Assembly: GCA_946061315.1 (NCBI GenBank)
Contig: CAMGRB010000101.1
Location: 1 to 5,884 of the forward strand
DNA: 5,884 nucleotides
Direction: 5' to 3'
DNA from: an uncultured Clostridia bacterium
GTDB lineage: Bacteria; Bacillota; Clostridia; Oscillospirales; CAG-272
The position numbers and the translations under genes are program-made. Below, piece after piece: positions 1 through 5,869 of the stretch; position 1 is the first letter of the stretch; every line of letters begins with the position of its first letter. A model generated the notes under the pieces. It was not told the origin of the DNA. It searched no databases and worked only from the letters and a program-made list of their open reading frames with translations.

Positions 1-57
1 GGTGGCGAGTTTTTTACGGTTTCTTTTTTAGTTGTTCCAAAACGATGCGAAAAATAA
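1..57 (+). CDS. Possible 3' end of an upstream gene (partial)
   Basis: Reading frame 1 is open from the window edge to a TAA at 55-57 and would give a C-terminal tail of 18 residues (GGEFFTVSFLVVPKRCEK). Its alternating hydrophobic and polar residues could be a terminal beta strand, but this is too short to identify. Frame 3 is also open from the edge and ends in TGA at 93-95, overlapping the next gene's ATG as ATGA. That would be the same coupling seen between the next two genes. I slightly prefer frame 1 because the hairpin at 63-78 then lies between genes. Neither frame is proven; sequence to the left decides it. Confidence 0.2.
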   Translation, partial: GGEFFTVSFLVVPKRCEK

Positions 58-62
58 AAAAT

Positions 63-78
63 CCCGACAAGTGTCGGG
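63..78. other. Perfect 7-bp hairpin just upstream of the first operon gene
   Basis: CCCGACA (63-69) and TGTCGGG (72-78) are perfect inverted repeats separated by AG; in RNA the terminal A-U pair would open to give a 6-bp stem and a 4-base loop. The stem ends 2 bases before the AAGGAG ribosome site. On the + strand no T-run follows, so it should not terminate operon transcription. On the - strand the hairpin is followed by ATTTTTTATTTTT, the form of an intrinsic terminator for leftward or antisense transcripts. It may alternatively shape the leader or protect a processed mRNA 5' end. Confidence 0.5.
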
Positions 79-80
79 GA

Positions 81-86
81 AAGGAG
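81..86 (+). promoter_or_regulatory. Ribosome binding site deciding the ATG at 92
   Basis: AAGGAG lies 5 bases before the ATG at 92. The longer reading from a TTG at 32 has no ribosome site, would run through the hairpin, and would bury the signal peptide behind 20 polar residues. The start at 92 is therefore preferred. Confidence 0.8.
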
Positions 87-91
87 AAAAA

Positions 92-658
92 ATGAAGAAA
101 ATATTCTTATCTTTTATTATGATTTTATGCGTGCTTTTTACCGTGGTATGCTTTGCTTCGACCACGTATGCCGCCCCCGAAAATGAGGAAATAATCGACA
201 CGGGGACGGGAAAAAGTGCGATTTCCGAGTACGTAACGGAAAAAATAATGCCCGTTGCGGCAGGAGTTTTGACGTCCGTGTGCGTTTTTGTCGGCTCTCT
301 TTGGAAAATAGGACAGACGCTCTCGTCAATGAAAAACTCGAAGGAGCTTTTCGGCAAAGCGCAGACGGGCATTGACAAAGCGGTTGAAAATATAGGCGTG
401 TCGGTCAAAAACGAGGTTTCGGGAATAACGGAGCAGACAAAAACCTTGCCCGAGCTTTCAAAAAACGTGGCGGAGCTTAAAAATGAAACGGAAATTCTTA
501 TAAGGGAGTGCAAAACGCTTGCAAAAATGATCTCAATAGGCTTCGGCGCAAGCCGTGAGCTTGTCAAAAACGGAAGCGCAAGAGAAATACAACGCTTAAC
601 GGAGATGTCCGATGAAATTTTATCGTCCGTATCCGAAAATTCGGGGGAGAGTGTATGA
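92..658 (+). CDS. Exported or membrane-anchored helical protein of unknown function
   Basis: This encodes 188 residues; I do not recognise the family. Residues 1-28 form a clear signal peptide: MKK, a long hydrophobic core, then a likely signal peptidase I site near Thr-Tyr-Ala-Ala. A second hydrophobic segment at about 53-73 (MPVAAGVLTSVCVFVGSLWK) is probably a membrane helix. Residues 75-180 are rich in Lys, Glu, Ser, Leu and Val with almost no proline, and probably form long amphipathic or coiled-coil helices. If the signal is cleaved, the protein is single-pass, and the Lys/Arg-rich part after the helix may face the cytoplasm. It is the first gene of a three-gene membrane operon; its TGA overlaps the next ATG (ATGA, 655-658), implying translational coupling. 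A structural or membrane-assembly role is plausible but is inference only. The start at 92 is supported by AAGGAG and by the signal peptide. Confidence 0.85.
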   Translation: MKKIFLSFIMILCVLFTVVCFASTTYAAPENEEIIDTGTGKSAISEYVTEKIMPVAAGVLTSVCVFVGSLWKIGQTLSSMKNSKELFGKAQTGIDKAVENIGVSVKNEVSGITEQTKTLPELSKNVAELKNETEILIRECKTLAKMISIGFGASRELVKNGSAREIQRLTEMSDEILSSVSENSGESV

Positions 659-1140
659 ATAACACGGTTGAAATTATAAAATCGGACGAAAAAGCGGCAA
701 AAAAAGAGCGGAGCGTCAAAAAGAAAAAACGCGTTATCGCATTTTTGTATATTCTCTCGTTTTTAGTAAGCGTAGCGCCGATATGCGCATACGTGCTTGT
801 CAACAAGGACAGATACGTGACGGGAATATCCGACGGGGTAAAGCTTTGTGCGGGAGGCATCATTGCCCTTATACTCGTCGGCATGAAAACGCTCGGCAAA
901 CTGAAAATAAGCTCAAGGGCGACGTTTTTTGCCCTTTGCGGTCTGCTCGGCTACTTACTTGAGCCGATAATATGCGATATATGCGTCCTTTGTATGCTCG
1001 CGCTGCTCGGTGAGGTTGCCGATTTTATTGTCGGCATACCAAAAAAGCGATTGAAAGAATCCTTGTCGTCGGATATTGCGGCAGAGAAAACCGCCGCTAA
1101 AATTGAAGAAGTAATAAGCAAGTATTACAGAGGCTCTTAA
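655..1140 (+). CDS. Small multi-pass membrane protein of unknown function
   Basis: This encodes 161 residues; I do not recognise the family. The N-terminal 26 residues are strongly basic (a KKERSVKKKKR stretch) and should be cytoplasmic. Hydrophobic segments follow at about 27-49, 62-80, 88-104 and 105-128, so probably four membrane helices. The tail (129-161) is charged and probably helical. Cys107, Cys110 and Cys113 lie close together in the last helix pair and could be ligands or disulfide partners, though nothing else supports this. The ATG overlaps the previous stop (ATGA), with a GGGGGAGAG ribosome site at 643-650. The next gene begins 1 base after its TAA. A small, basic, multi-helix protein could be holin-like, but holins usually carry their basic cluster at the C-terminus and no endolysin is nearby. 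I leave it unassigned. Confidence 0.85.
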   Translation: MNNTVEIIKSDEKAAKKERSVKKKKRVIAFLYILSFLVSVAPICAYVLVNKDRYVTGISDGVKLCAGGIIALILVGMKTLGKLKISSRATFFALCGLLGYLLEPIICDICVLCMLALLGEVADFIVGIPKKRLKESLSSDIAAEKTAAKIEEVISKYYRGS

Positions 1141-1141
1141 A

Positions 1142-2041
1142 ATGGACGACTTGAAAAAATTCATTTTCAAAAATATAGGCTTTGCGCTTATTTTCGCCGT
1201 TTGCGCTCTTTATATTGTCAAGGGGCTTTTCACCCTTGACGAGAGTGGGCTATCGGTTGCCGAGATAGTAGGCAACAGCGCTCTTTCCATGGCGGTCGGC
1301 TTTTCGATAAATTTCATATTCAGGCAAAGCGGTATACTCTACGCGCAGGACGACAGAGAGGTCATAGAAACGAACAACCTCCACGAAAAGATAATCGACG
1401 AGATAACTCCGTACATAGATCTTTTGGACGGTTTTTGTGAGGTGGAAAACACCGAGGCAAAAAAGCGCATGCGCAAAAAGCTCCTCTCGCAAACGTCGCT
1501 TAAATACAATGATTGCTTCGACGAAAACGGGTGCGCAAAGGAGATAAAAGCGTCTTTTATCTACACAGGTGGGGATAAAAAGGAGAAAAGAGAAGCTCTT
1601 AAAAAGCACAGGCACGATATGAAAATTTACAAAAAGGCGCTGTACTTAAAAATAACTCCTCTTTCTCCGTCCTCTCTTACGACCGACGGGGCAAACGGTG
1701 ACGACCCGTTTGATTTCGGAGCGACAACGGCGCAGTATCAGGCGAAAAAAAGCGGCTGGGACGTCGTTACAAGACTTCTTTTCGGAGTTCTTTTCGGATA
1801 TTATACGTTCCGCAAGCTTGACGGGGCATCTCTCGACTCGATTTTATGGAACGCGTTGCAGGTCGCCGTGTATATGATTTTCGGGGTGATACAAATGCTC
1901 GGAGCTTACATTTTTGTAAAAACGGACGACAGGTATCGCACCGTCAAGAAAATAGACAAATTGCAGAAATTCAGAATTTACGTAAAGAAGCATAAAAGCA
2001 ATACCGAAGGTAAGCCTTGCTATCAGAATGAGCAGAATTAA
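1142..2041 (+). CDS. Four-helix membrane protein with a large charged central loop, function unknown
   Basis: This encodes 299 residues; the family is not recognised. Two hydrophobic segments at about 11-30 and 45-65 are followed by a long polar region (66-207) and two more at about 208-224 and 235-259, then a Lys-rich tail (260-299). By the positive-inside rule the N-terminus, the central region and the tail are all cytoplasmic. The central region has a helical Lys/Glu/Arg part (about 80-165, including KKRMRKKLL and KKHRHDMK) and an acidic Gly-Asp stretch around 182-192. I see no nucleotide-binding or catalytic motif. The ATG is preceded by AGAGG at 1129-1133 with 8 bases spacing and lies 1 base after the previous stop, so it is the third gene of the same operon. 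It ends directly in front of the terminator at 2046-2083, which makes it the last gene of the transcript. Confidence 0.87.
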   Translation: MDDLKKFIFKNIGFALIFAVCALYIVKGLFTLDESGLSVAEIVGNSALSMAVGFSINFIFRQSGILYAQDDREVIETNNLHEKIIDEITPYIDLLDGFCEVENTEAKKRMRKKLLSQTSLKYNDCFDENGCAKEIKASFIYTGGDKKEKREALKKHRHDMKIYKKALYLKITPLSPSSLTTDGANGDDPFDFGATTAQYQAKKSGWDVVTRLLFGVLFGYYTFRKLDGASLDSILWNALQVAVYMIFGVIQMLGAYIFVKTDDRYRTVKKIDKLQKFRIYVKKHKSNTEGKPCYQNEQN

Positions 2042-2045
2042 AAAA

Positions 2046-2083
2046 GGCGGCGCGCACGTTTGTGCACGCCGTTCTTTGTTTTT
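2046..2083. terminator. Bidirectional intrinsic terminator between convergent genes
   Basis: The arms at 2046-2057 and 2062-2073 can pair over 12 positions around a GTTT loop; on the + strand there is one C-A mismatch and two G-U pairs at the base. On the + strand a T-rich tract (TTCTTTGTTTTT, 2072-2083) follows, serving the operon ending at 2041. On the - strand the hairpin is followed by TTTTTAATT (complement of 2045-2037), serving the gene that ends at 2082. The mismatch becomes a G-U pair in the leftward RNA. The hairpin and T-tract fill the whole gap between the two genes. Confidence 0.85.
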
Positions 2084-2669
2084 ACTTGTTTTTCTTGGGC
2101 TTTACCATAATTCCGTAAATGATGAGGAGCACGCCGGCAACTCCTATTGCACCGCAGAATATCCATTGAAGATGCAAAGCGGTGAAAAACGGTTTTGCAA
2201 AAATGTAAGTACCGAAGGTTACCATAGCGACAGCAAGAGCGACGTACCATACGGGATAGTGAACGCTTGAGTCACGCCTGTAGTAGTACGCACGGAAAAG
2301 CTCGACTGTTCCGCGGCACCAGAGGGCAAGACCGAGTATCTGGCAAGGACCGCCCACGTTGATTACCTTGAATTGAGAGAGAACGCAACCGAGCGCTATG
2401 ACGGACAAAAGCACAAACTCTACCACCGTAAGTATCTGTATCGTCGTGTTCGGAGATCTCTTTATCTTTCTCGCAAGGAACAATATAAGATACATAAGAA
2501 TGGCTACCGCCACCATTATATCGACTATTTTTGACCCCCAGCTTTTGAAAAAGACGTTTGTGCCCGACCACAGCGGTGCAAGAATCACGGCGAGAATTAC
2601 GGCTAAAATGCCGAGGCATATGTACGCCCAGAAAGAACGCGTCGGTCTGAAATTAAGTTTTTTTGTCAT
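2082..2669 (-). CDS. Six-helix integral membrane protein, possibly DUF308/HdeD-like
   Basis: This encodes 195 residues. Six hydrophobic segments are visible at about 13-34, 48-68, 76-98, 105-127, 138-158 and 166-188, joined by short loops. Basic residues at the N-terminus (KK, R), in the loops (ARKIKRS, YYYRRD) and at the C-terminus (KPKKNK) suggest that both ends are cytoplasmic. The size, even number of helices and repeated Leu/Ile/Gly/Ala helix style (for example IFCGAIGVAGVLLIIYGIM) resemble DUF308/HdeD-type membrane proteins, but I see no diagnostic motif and rate that match as weak. The ATG is well supported: GAGGTG (complement of 2677-2682) lies 7 bases upstream, and a near-consensus promoter is further up. 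It is a single-gene unit, divergent from the large surface-protein gene and ending at the shared terminator. No catalytic residues are apparent. Confidence 0.85.
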   Translation of the reverse strand: MTKKLNFRPTRSFWAYICLGILAVILAVILAPLWSGTNVFFKSWGSKIVDIMVAVAILMYLILFLARKIKRSPNTTIQILTVVEFVLLSVIALGCVLSQFKVINVGGPCQILGLALWCRGTVELFRAYYYRRDSSVHYPVWYVALAVAMVTFGTYIFAKPFFTALHLQWIFCGAIGVAGVLLIIYGIMVKPKKNK

Positions 2670-2710
2670 TTTACAACACCTCGCAACGTATTTTTATATA
2701 CTGCTCATTC

Positions 2711-2739
2711 ATTTTAACAGAAAAAAGATTCAATGTCAA
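2711..2739 (-). promoter_or_regulatory. Sigma-A promoter for the leftward membrane-protein gene
   Basis: Read on the - strand, TTGACA (complement of 2734-2739) is separated by exactly 17 bases from TAAAAT (complement of 2711-2716). The -35 box is perfect and the -10 box matches 5 of 6. The expected start is near 2704, giving a leader of about 35 bases that contains the GAGGTG ribosome site. Confidence 0.85.
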
Positions 2740-2780
2740 GATATATTGATAGATAAAGTGTACATTTTGTGTTGACAATG
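2731..2780. promoter_or_regulatory. Imperfect inverted repeat spanning the two back-to-back -35 boxes
   Basis: CAATGTCAA (2731-2739) and TTGACAATG (2772-2780) are inverted copies with one mismatch in 9. They are centred at about 2755 and enclose both -35 boxes. The 32 bases between them (2740-2771) are AT-rich and include GTGTAC. Six of the nine positions are simply the two consensus -35 boxes facing away from each other, so only the outer three bases add information. A shared operator is possible but unproven. Confidence 0.3.
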
Positions 2781-2800
2781 GAAGGTCTTTGTTGTATAAT
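2772..2800 (+). promoter_or_regulatory. Consensus sigma-A promoter for the surface-protein gene
   Basis: TTGACA at 2772-2777 and TATAAT at 2795-2800 are both perfect and are separated by 17 bases. The expected transcription start is about 2806-2808, giving a leader of roughly 48 bases before the ATG at 2855. The -10 box rules out the upstream in-frame TTG at 2789 as a start, because it would precede the transcript. Confidence 0.92.
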
Positions 2801-2843
2801 ATACCTATACCGAATAAATTATTACGGTTTTGTTTATCTGGAG

Positions 2844-2849
2844 AAGGAG
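2844..2849 (+). promoter_or_regulatory. Ribosome binding site deciding the ATG at 2855
   Basis: AAGGAG at 2844-2849, inside a purine run (GGAGAAGGAGAAG), lies 5 bases before the ATG at 2855. The protein then begins MRKK followed by a hydrophobic core, a proper signal peptide. Confidence 0.85.
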
Positions 2850-2854
2850 AAGAT

Positions 2855-5815
2855 ATGAGAAAAAAACTTATTTTTTCTGTGCTCATAGCCATTATAGCGA
2901 CCATGCTCGCTTGTGTTTTGTATTTACCCGTATCCGCGGAGGCCGACGGGCAGATAACCGTTACGTACTATCAGAAGACGACGGCGAAAAACTCCGAAAA
3001 TCATACCGCGGGAGAATCGTTTACGCTCCGATCTGACGGCTATTCCACAACGACGGGCAAAACGTTTTTCGGCTGGTTTACGGAGGACGGCGTTCTTTAT
3101 GCTCCCGGCAGTACGTGCTCGTTTGACAAGGACACCAAGCTTTACGAGGCGTACGGCAATTCCGTCGGCGATGCGGACACGTTTCTTGCCTCGTTTAAGA
3201 CCAACTGGAATTATACGAAGCTCACGTCAGATATTACGATATCGATAACGTCAAACCCCAACTGCATACTGTTAACCGATAACTGCGTCGGAATAATAGA
3301 CTTAAACGGTCATAAACTTACCGTCACCACGGGTGACGACTGCTTCGGCGGAAAAGGCATCGGCGTTATTCTTCTCGGAGAGGGAACTTTTGAATATAAA
3401 TCGAATAACCCGGGCAGAGCTTCGGGAATCTTTTCGGTAAGATACGCCACGACGACCTCGTGCGGATTGCGCATAGGTAAAAACGTAACGGTTTTGTCAA
3501 ACGGAGGCCTCGGTGACTCGTGGCAGGTTTCATCCGGCACCGTCGGATATCCGGTCTACGATATTTACGGAACTGTCAAGGTACGTCACGCAGTCAATGC
3601 GGATCAGCTTTCGGGAACACAGACCACCAGGTTTAACGTTTACGACGGAGCGAAGGTGGAGTTTACCTCCGACTGTCTTTTCAATTCCGTTAACTGCACC
3701 GCGAACACGGCGGTCCCCTACGTTGAGATGAACGTATACGGAGGTCAGGTAATAACCACCAGCACCTCTCAATTCTTCGACAATCCCGACCGTTACGCCA
3801 TAAACGTCACGGGAGGAAGCTTCTCACGCGGATATCCCGATTTTATAAAGTCGAGTTATAGCTTCATCTATAACGAAACGACGGGACTTTACGACGTGGT
3901 ATATACGCCTTGTCTTTCACCCGAGGCGGTTGACAACGGGCACGAATACAGCGTTGTCGGCTTTACCGTCACCTGCGAGGAAGCGGGAACGATTACCTAT
4001 AAGTGCTCTCTTTGCGGAGAGGAATACGTTGAGCCAAGCCCTGCGCTCGGGCATCAGATGTTTTCAACTCTTGCCGCACAGACGGTAGCAACGAAGGAAA
4101 AAACGGAGCCGGGATACTATAAGCACACTTGTATAAGGTGCGGATATTCCTACAATGAGTATTTCTATCCGGACCCCGCAAGCGTTTACGTAAACGTGCG
4201 TGTGCGCTACACAGATAAAAACAAAACCGTCGAGGAAACGATAAGAGTTCCCTCAACGGACTTATTCGGCTTCAACGGCACGGTACTTCGTCTGTACGAT
4301 TTTCAGACTATAACTTACCAATATCCGAGCGGCAAAACGAGAGATTTCAAAATGAGCGATATCATCGGTCTTGAAATTCCTCTCGGTACCACCGTGATAA
4401 ACGGAGGAATACAGAATAAAGTTCCTTTCGGAGTATTCCGTGACGAGAAATATATCGAGGAGATAACGATTCCGGGCTCCGTCAAGGACGTATACGGCTA
4501 CGCCTTCTCGAATATGGAAAAGATAAAGAAGATAAACGGCATTGAAAACATAACCGGCACGATAGGCGAGCATGCGTTTGAGCAGAGCGCTGACAGCGCA
4601 CTTTACTTTGACACGTTGACGCTTAATGCAAATACGATAAACAGTTACGCATTCTATAACGTCGGAATGTCGAGAATAGTGTTTGCCAAGCCCGTTGAAA
4701 TAATACGTTCGCACTCATTTGCTTCCTCAAGCGCAGAAAAGAACGCTATGGTCAAAGAGGTCATTGTCGAGAAGAACAATAAAGAAGCCGCACTCGAGGG
4801 CGGAAACGGAACTACACTTCGTCAGCTTCAGTACGATCACGCTTTGTTCGCCTCGTATGATAACAACGGTCAGTCCTATTTTGCCGCATCCAACGTCTTT
4901 TATGATCACGAGTACGAGGACACGACGGTGCCTCCGACCTGCATTGAGGACGGATATGACCTTCACGTATGCAAAAACTGCGGATACTCGTATATGGATA
5001 ACACGGTTTCAAAAACGGGAGTACACATTTACAGCACAACTCCCGACGAGGTTGTAAAATCGACCTGTATGCACCAGGGATATGAAATTTACAACTGTAC
5101 GATGTGTACGGAGGTAAGAAAAAAGGTCCTTCCGTACGATCCCAACACTCACGACTATACGTACTCCGTAAAGTACGTAGACTTTGACGGCAACGAGGTG
5201 TATCCCTGCCAGGCGCTTCATTTCAACGTCGGCATTTGCGAGTGCAAAAAGGTGCAGCCATTGGAAGGCCTTGAAATTAAGAGAATAATCGATCACGACT
5301 ATTCCATACTTGTTGACGAAAGACCTTCAAACTGCGGAGTACAGGGATATGAAATTCATAAGTGCTCGTACTGCGGAAAAGAAAATAGGGTTGATCTCCC
5401 GCTTGTCGGCCGTCACCGTTCGGTAAAGAACGAGGCAAAGAGTACGCTGCCGACGTGCGTTGCCGACGGAGAAAACGTATATACCTGCGAGGTCTGCGGT
5501 CTTACCACCAACACGGTAAGGATAGATAAGGACCCGGAGGCTCATTCCTGGGATACGGGAACGGTCGTTGAAGAACCAACGGACTCGAAGATGGGAAAAC
5601 TCTCTTACAAGTGTATCTATTGCGGAACAGAGAGGCTGGTTTCTATCCCGAGGTCCAATTCCGATAAAATGCCTACCTGGTTAATTGTTATTATAGTAAT
5701 CGGAGGTGTCCTTCTTGCAGGCGGAATAGTGCTCACACTCTACTTCACGCTGTTCAAGAAGAAGAATGCATCGTTAAGCTATAAGTACAAATTTAACACT
5801 CTCGGAAAGAAATAA
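2855..5815 (+). CDS. Large modular surface protein: InlB-like repeat, leucine-rich repeats, Cys-x-x-Cys repeats, C-terminal membrane anchor
   Basis: This encodes 986 residues. Visible in order: a signal peptide (1-30, MRKK, hydrophobic core, cleavage near Val-Ser-Ala-Glu-Ala); an InlB/Listeria-Bacteroides-type repeat (about 33-100, with GKTFFGWFTEDG and a following APGS); a Gly/Thr/Val/Asn-rich region that looks like beta strands or a beta helix (105-350); two Cys-x-x-Cys modules (361-432); BspA-like leucine-rich repeats (about 500-625: IEEITIPGSV, YGYAFSN, IGEHAFEQ, INSYAFYN); five more Cys-x-x-Cys modules (683-933); a membrane helix (942-967); and a short basic tail (968-986). Such parts are known from Firmicutes surface proteins thought to bind host or neighbouring-cell molecules. 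That role is inferred here; no enzyme motif is seen. There is no LPXTG motif, so anchoring is by the C-terminal helix, not by sortase. It has its own strong promoter and is divergent from the six-helix gene. Confidence 0.9.
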   Translation: MRKKLIFSVLIAIIATMLACVLYLPVSAEADGQITVTYYQKTTAKNSENHTAGESFTLRSDGYSTTTGKTFFGWFTEDGVLYAPGSTCSFDKDTKLYEAYGNSVGDADTFLASFKTNWNYTKLTSDITISITSNPNCILLTDNCVGIIDLNGHKLTVTTGDDCFGGKGIGVILLGEGTFEYKSNNPGRASGIFSVRYATTTSCGLRIGKNVTVLSNGGLGDSWQVSSGTVGYPVYDIYGTVKVRHAVNADQLSGTQTTRFNVYDGAKVEFTSDCLFNSVNCTANTAVPYVEMNVYGGQVITTSTSQFFDNPDRYAINVTGGSFSRGYPDFIKSSYSFIYNETTGLYDVVYTPCLSPEAVDNGHEYSVVGFTVTCEEAGTITYKCSLCGEEYVEPSPALGHQMFSTLAAQTVATKEKTEPGYYKHTCIRCGYSYNEYFYPDPASVYVNVRVRYTDKNKTVEETIRVPSTDLFGFNGTVLRLYDFQTITYQYPSGKTRDFKMSDIIGLEIPLGTTVINGGIQNKVPFGVFRDEKYIEEITIPGSVKDVYGYAFSNMEKIKKINGIENITGTIGEHAFEQSADSALYFDTLTLNANTINSYAFYNVGMSRIVFAKPVEIIRSHSFASSSAEKNAMVKEVIVEKNNKEAALEGGNGTTLRQLQYDHALFASYDNNGQSYFAASNVFYDHEYEDTTVPPTCIEDGYDLHVCKNCGYSYMDNTVSKTGVHIYSTTPDEVVKSTCMHQGYEIYNCTMCTEVRKKVLPYDPNTHDYTYSVKYVDFDGNEVYPCQALHFNVGICECKKVQPLEGLEIKRIIDHDYSILVDERPSNCGVQGYEIHKCSYCGKENRVDLPLVGRHRSVKNEAKSTLPTCVADGENVYTCEVCGLTTNTVRIDKDPEAHSWDTGTVVEEPTDSKMGKLSYKCIYCGTERLVSIPRSNSDKMPTWLIVIIVIGGVLLAGGIVLTLYFTLFKKKNASLSYKYKFNTLGKK
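3935..4150 (+). repeat. First cluster of Cys-x-x-Cys modules (two copies)
   Basis: Protein residues 361-432 hold two diverged modules of the pattern 'aromatic-x-Cys-x-x-Cys-Gly'. Copy 1 has Cys374, then Cys384 and Cys387 (KCSLCGEEY). Copy 2 has Cys426 and Cys429 (TCIRCGYSY), but its upstream position, normally Cys, is in KEKTEPG and has none. The modules resemble small zinc- or disulfide-stabilised beta hairpins; the ligand is not shown by the sequence. Confidence 0.7.
4340..4729 (+). repeat. BspA-like leucine-rich repeat segment of the surface protein
   Basis: Residues about 496-625 contain repeating units with the LRR_5-type signature, in which a strand such as EITIPGSV is followed by Ile/Val-x-x-x-Ala-Phe: VYGYAFSN, IGEHAFEQ, INSYAFYN, IIRSHSFASS. 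The spacing varies from about 20 to 30 residues and the copies are diverged. This segment splits the Cys-x-x-Cys modules into two clusters. Confidence 0.75.
4901..5653 (+). repeat. Second cluster of Cys-x-x-Cys modules (five copies)
   Basis: Residues 683-933 carry pairs at Cys706/709, 748/751, 837/840, 878/881 and 920/923. Four of them have a third Cys 10 residues before the pair (696, 738, 827, 868) in a Cys-x-x-x-Gly context such as TCIEDGY or TCMHQGY. The last copy lacks this Cys (TDSKMGK). Between copies 2 and 3 lies a degenerate unit with Cys785, Cys795 and Cys797 (GICECKKV). A 15-base stretch, CAGGGATATGAAATT, is identical at 5075-5089 and 5342-5356, so at least these two copies share a recent duplication or conversion history. 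Confidence 0.75.
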
Positions 5816-5843
5816 TAATTCTACAGTAAATGGGGCTGCTTCA

Positions 5844-5859
5844 TTCGGGCATAACCGAA
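5844..5859. other. Short hairpin after the surface-protein gene, not a clear terminator
   Basis: TTCGG (5844-5848) and CCGAA (5855-5859) pair over 5 bp around a 6-base loop. On the + strand it is followed by CAAAAAAGAT rather than a T-run, so it does not look like an intrinsic terminator for the surface-protein gene. Read-through into a following gene is likely. Confidence 0.35.
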
Positions 5860-5869
5860 CAAAAAAGAT

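Noticed and set aside
32..60. Possible weak promoter (TTGTTC, 17 bases, TAAAAA) before the first operon gene
   Set aside because: Only 3 of 6 and 4 of 6 matches in an A/T-rich stretch; this is expected by chance, and the operon may well start further left.
32..91. Longer start (TTG at 32) for the first operon gene
   Set aside because: No ribosome site precedes it, and it would place a polar 20-residue extension before a clear signal peptide.
28..567. A 179-codon open frame on the - strand opposite the first operon gene
   Set aside because: It lies antisense to a gene with a good ribosome site and signal peptide, has no ribosome site of its own, and its translation shows no domain-like pattern.
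655..1140. Holin assignment for the small multi-helix protein
   Set aside because: Its basic cluster is N-terminal rather than C-terminal, there is no endolysin nearby, and its sequence resembles no holin I know.
2028..2270. Open frame on the + strand overlapping the convergent terminator
   Set aside because: It runs through the terminator hairpin and antisense to the six-helix protein gene, which has its own promoter and ribosome site.
2398..2775. A 125-codon + strand open frame opposite the start of the six-helix gene
   Set aside because: No ribosome site, antisense to a well-supported gene, and it extends across the promoter region.
2789..2854. Upstream TTG start for the surface protein
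   Set aside because: It overlaps the -10 box and precedes the predicted transcription start, and it would bury the signal peptide.
3935..5653. DNA-binding zinc-finger or rubredoxin-like function for the Cys-x-x-Cys repeats
   Set aside because: The protein has a signal peptide and a C-terminal membrane anchor, so these repeats are outside the cell; the spacing fits surface-protein modules better.
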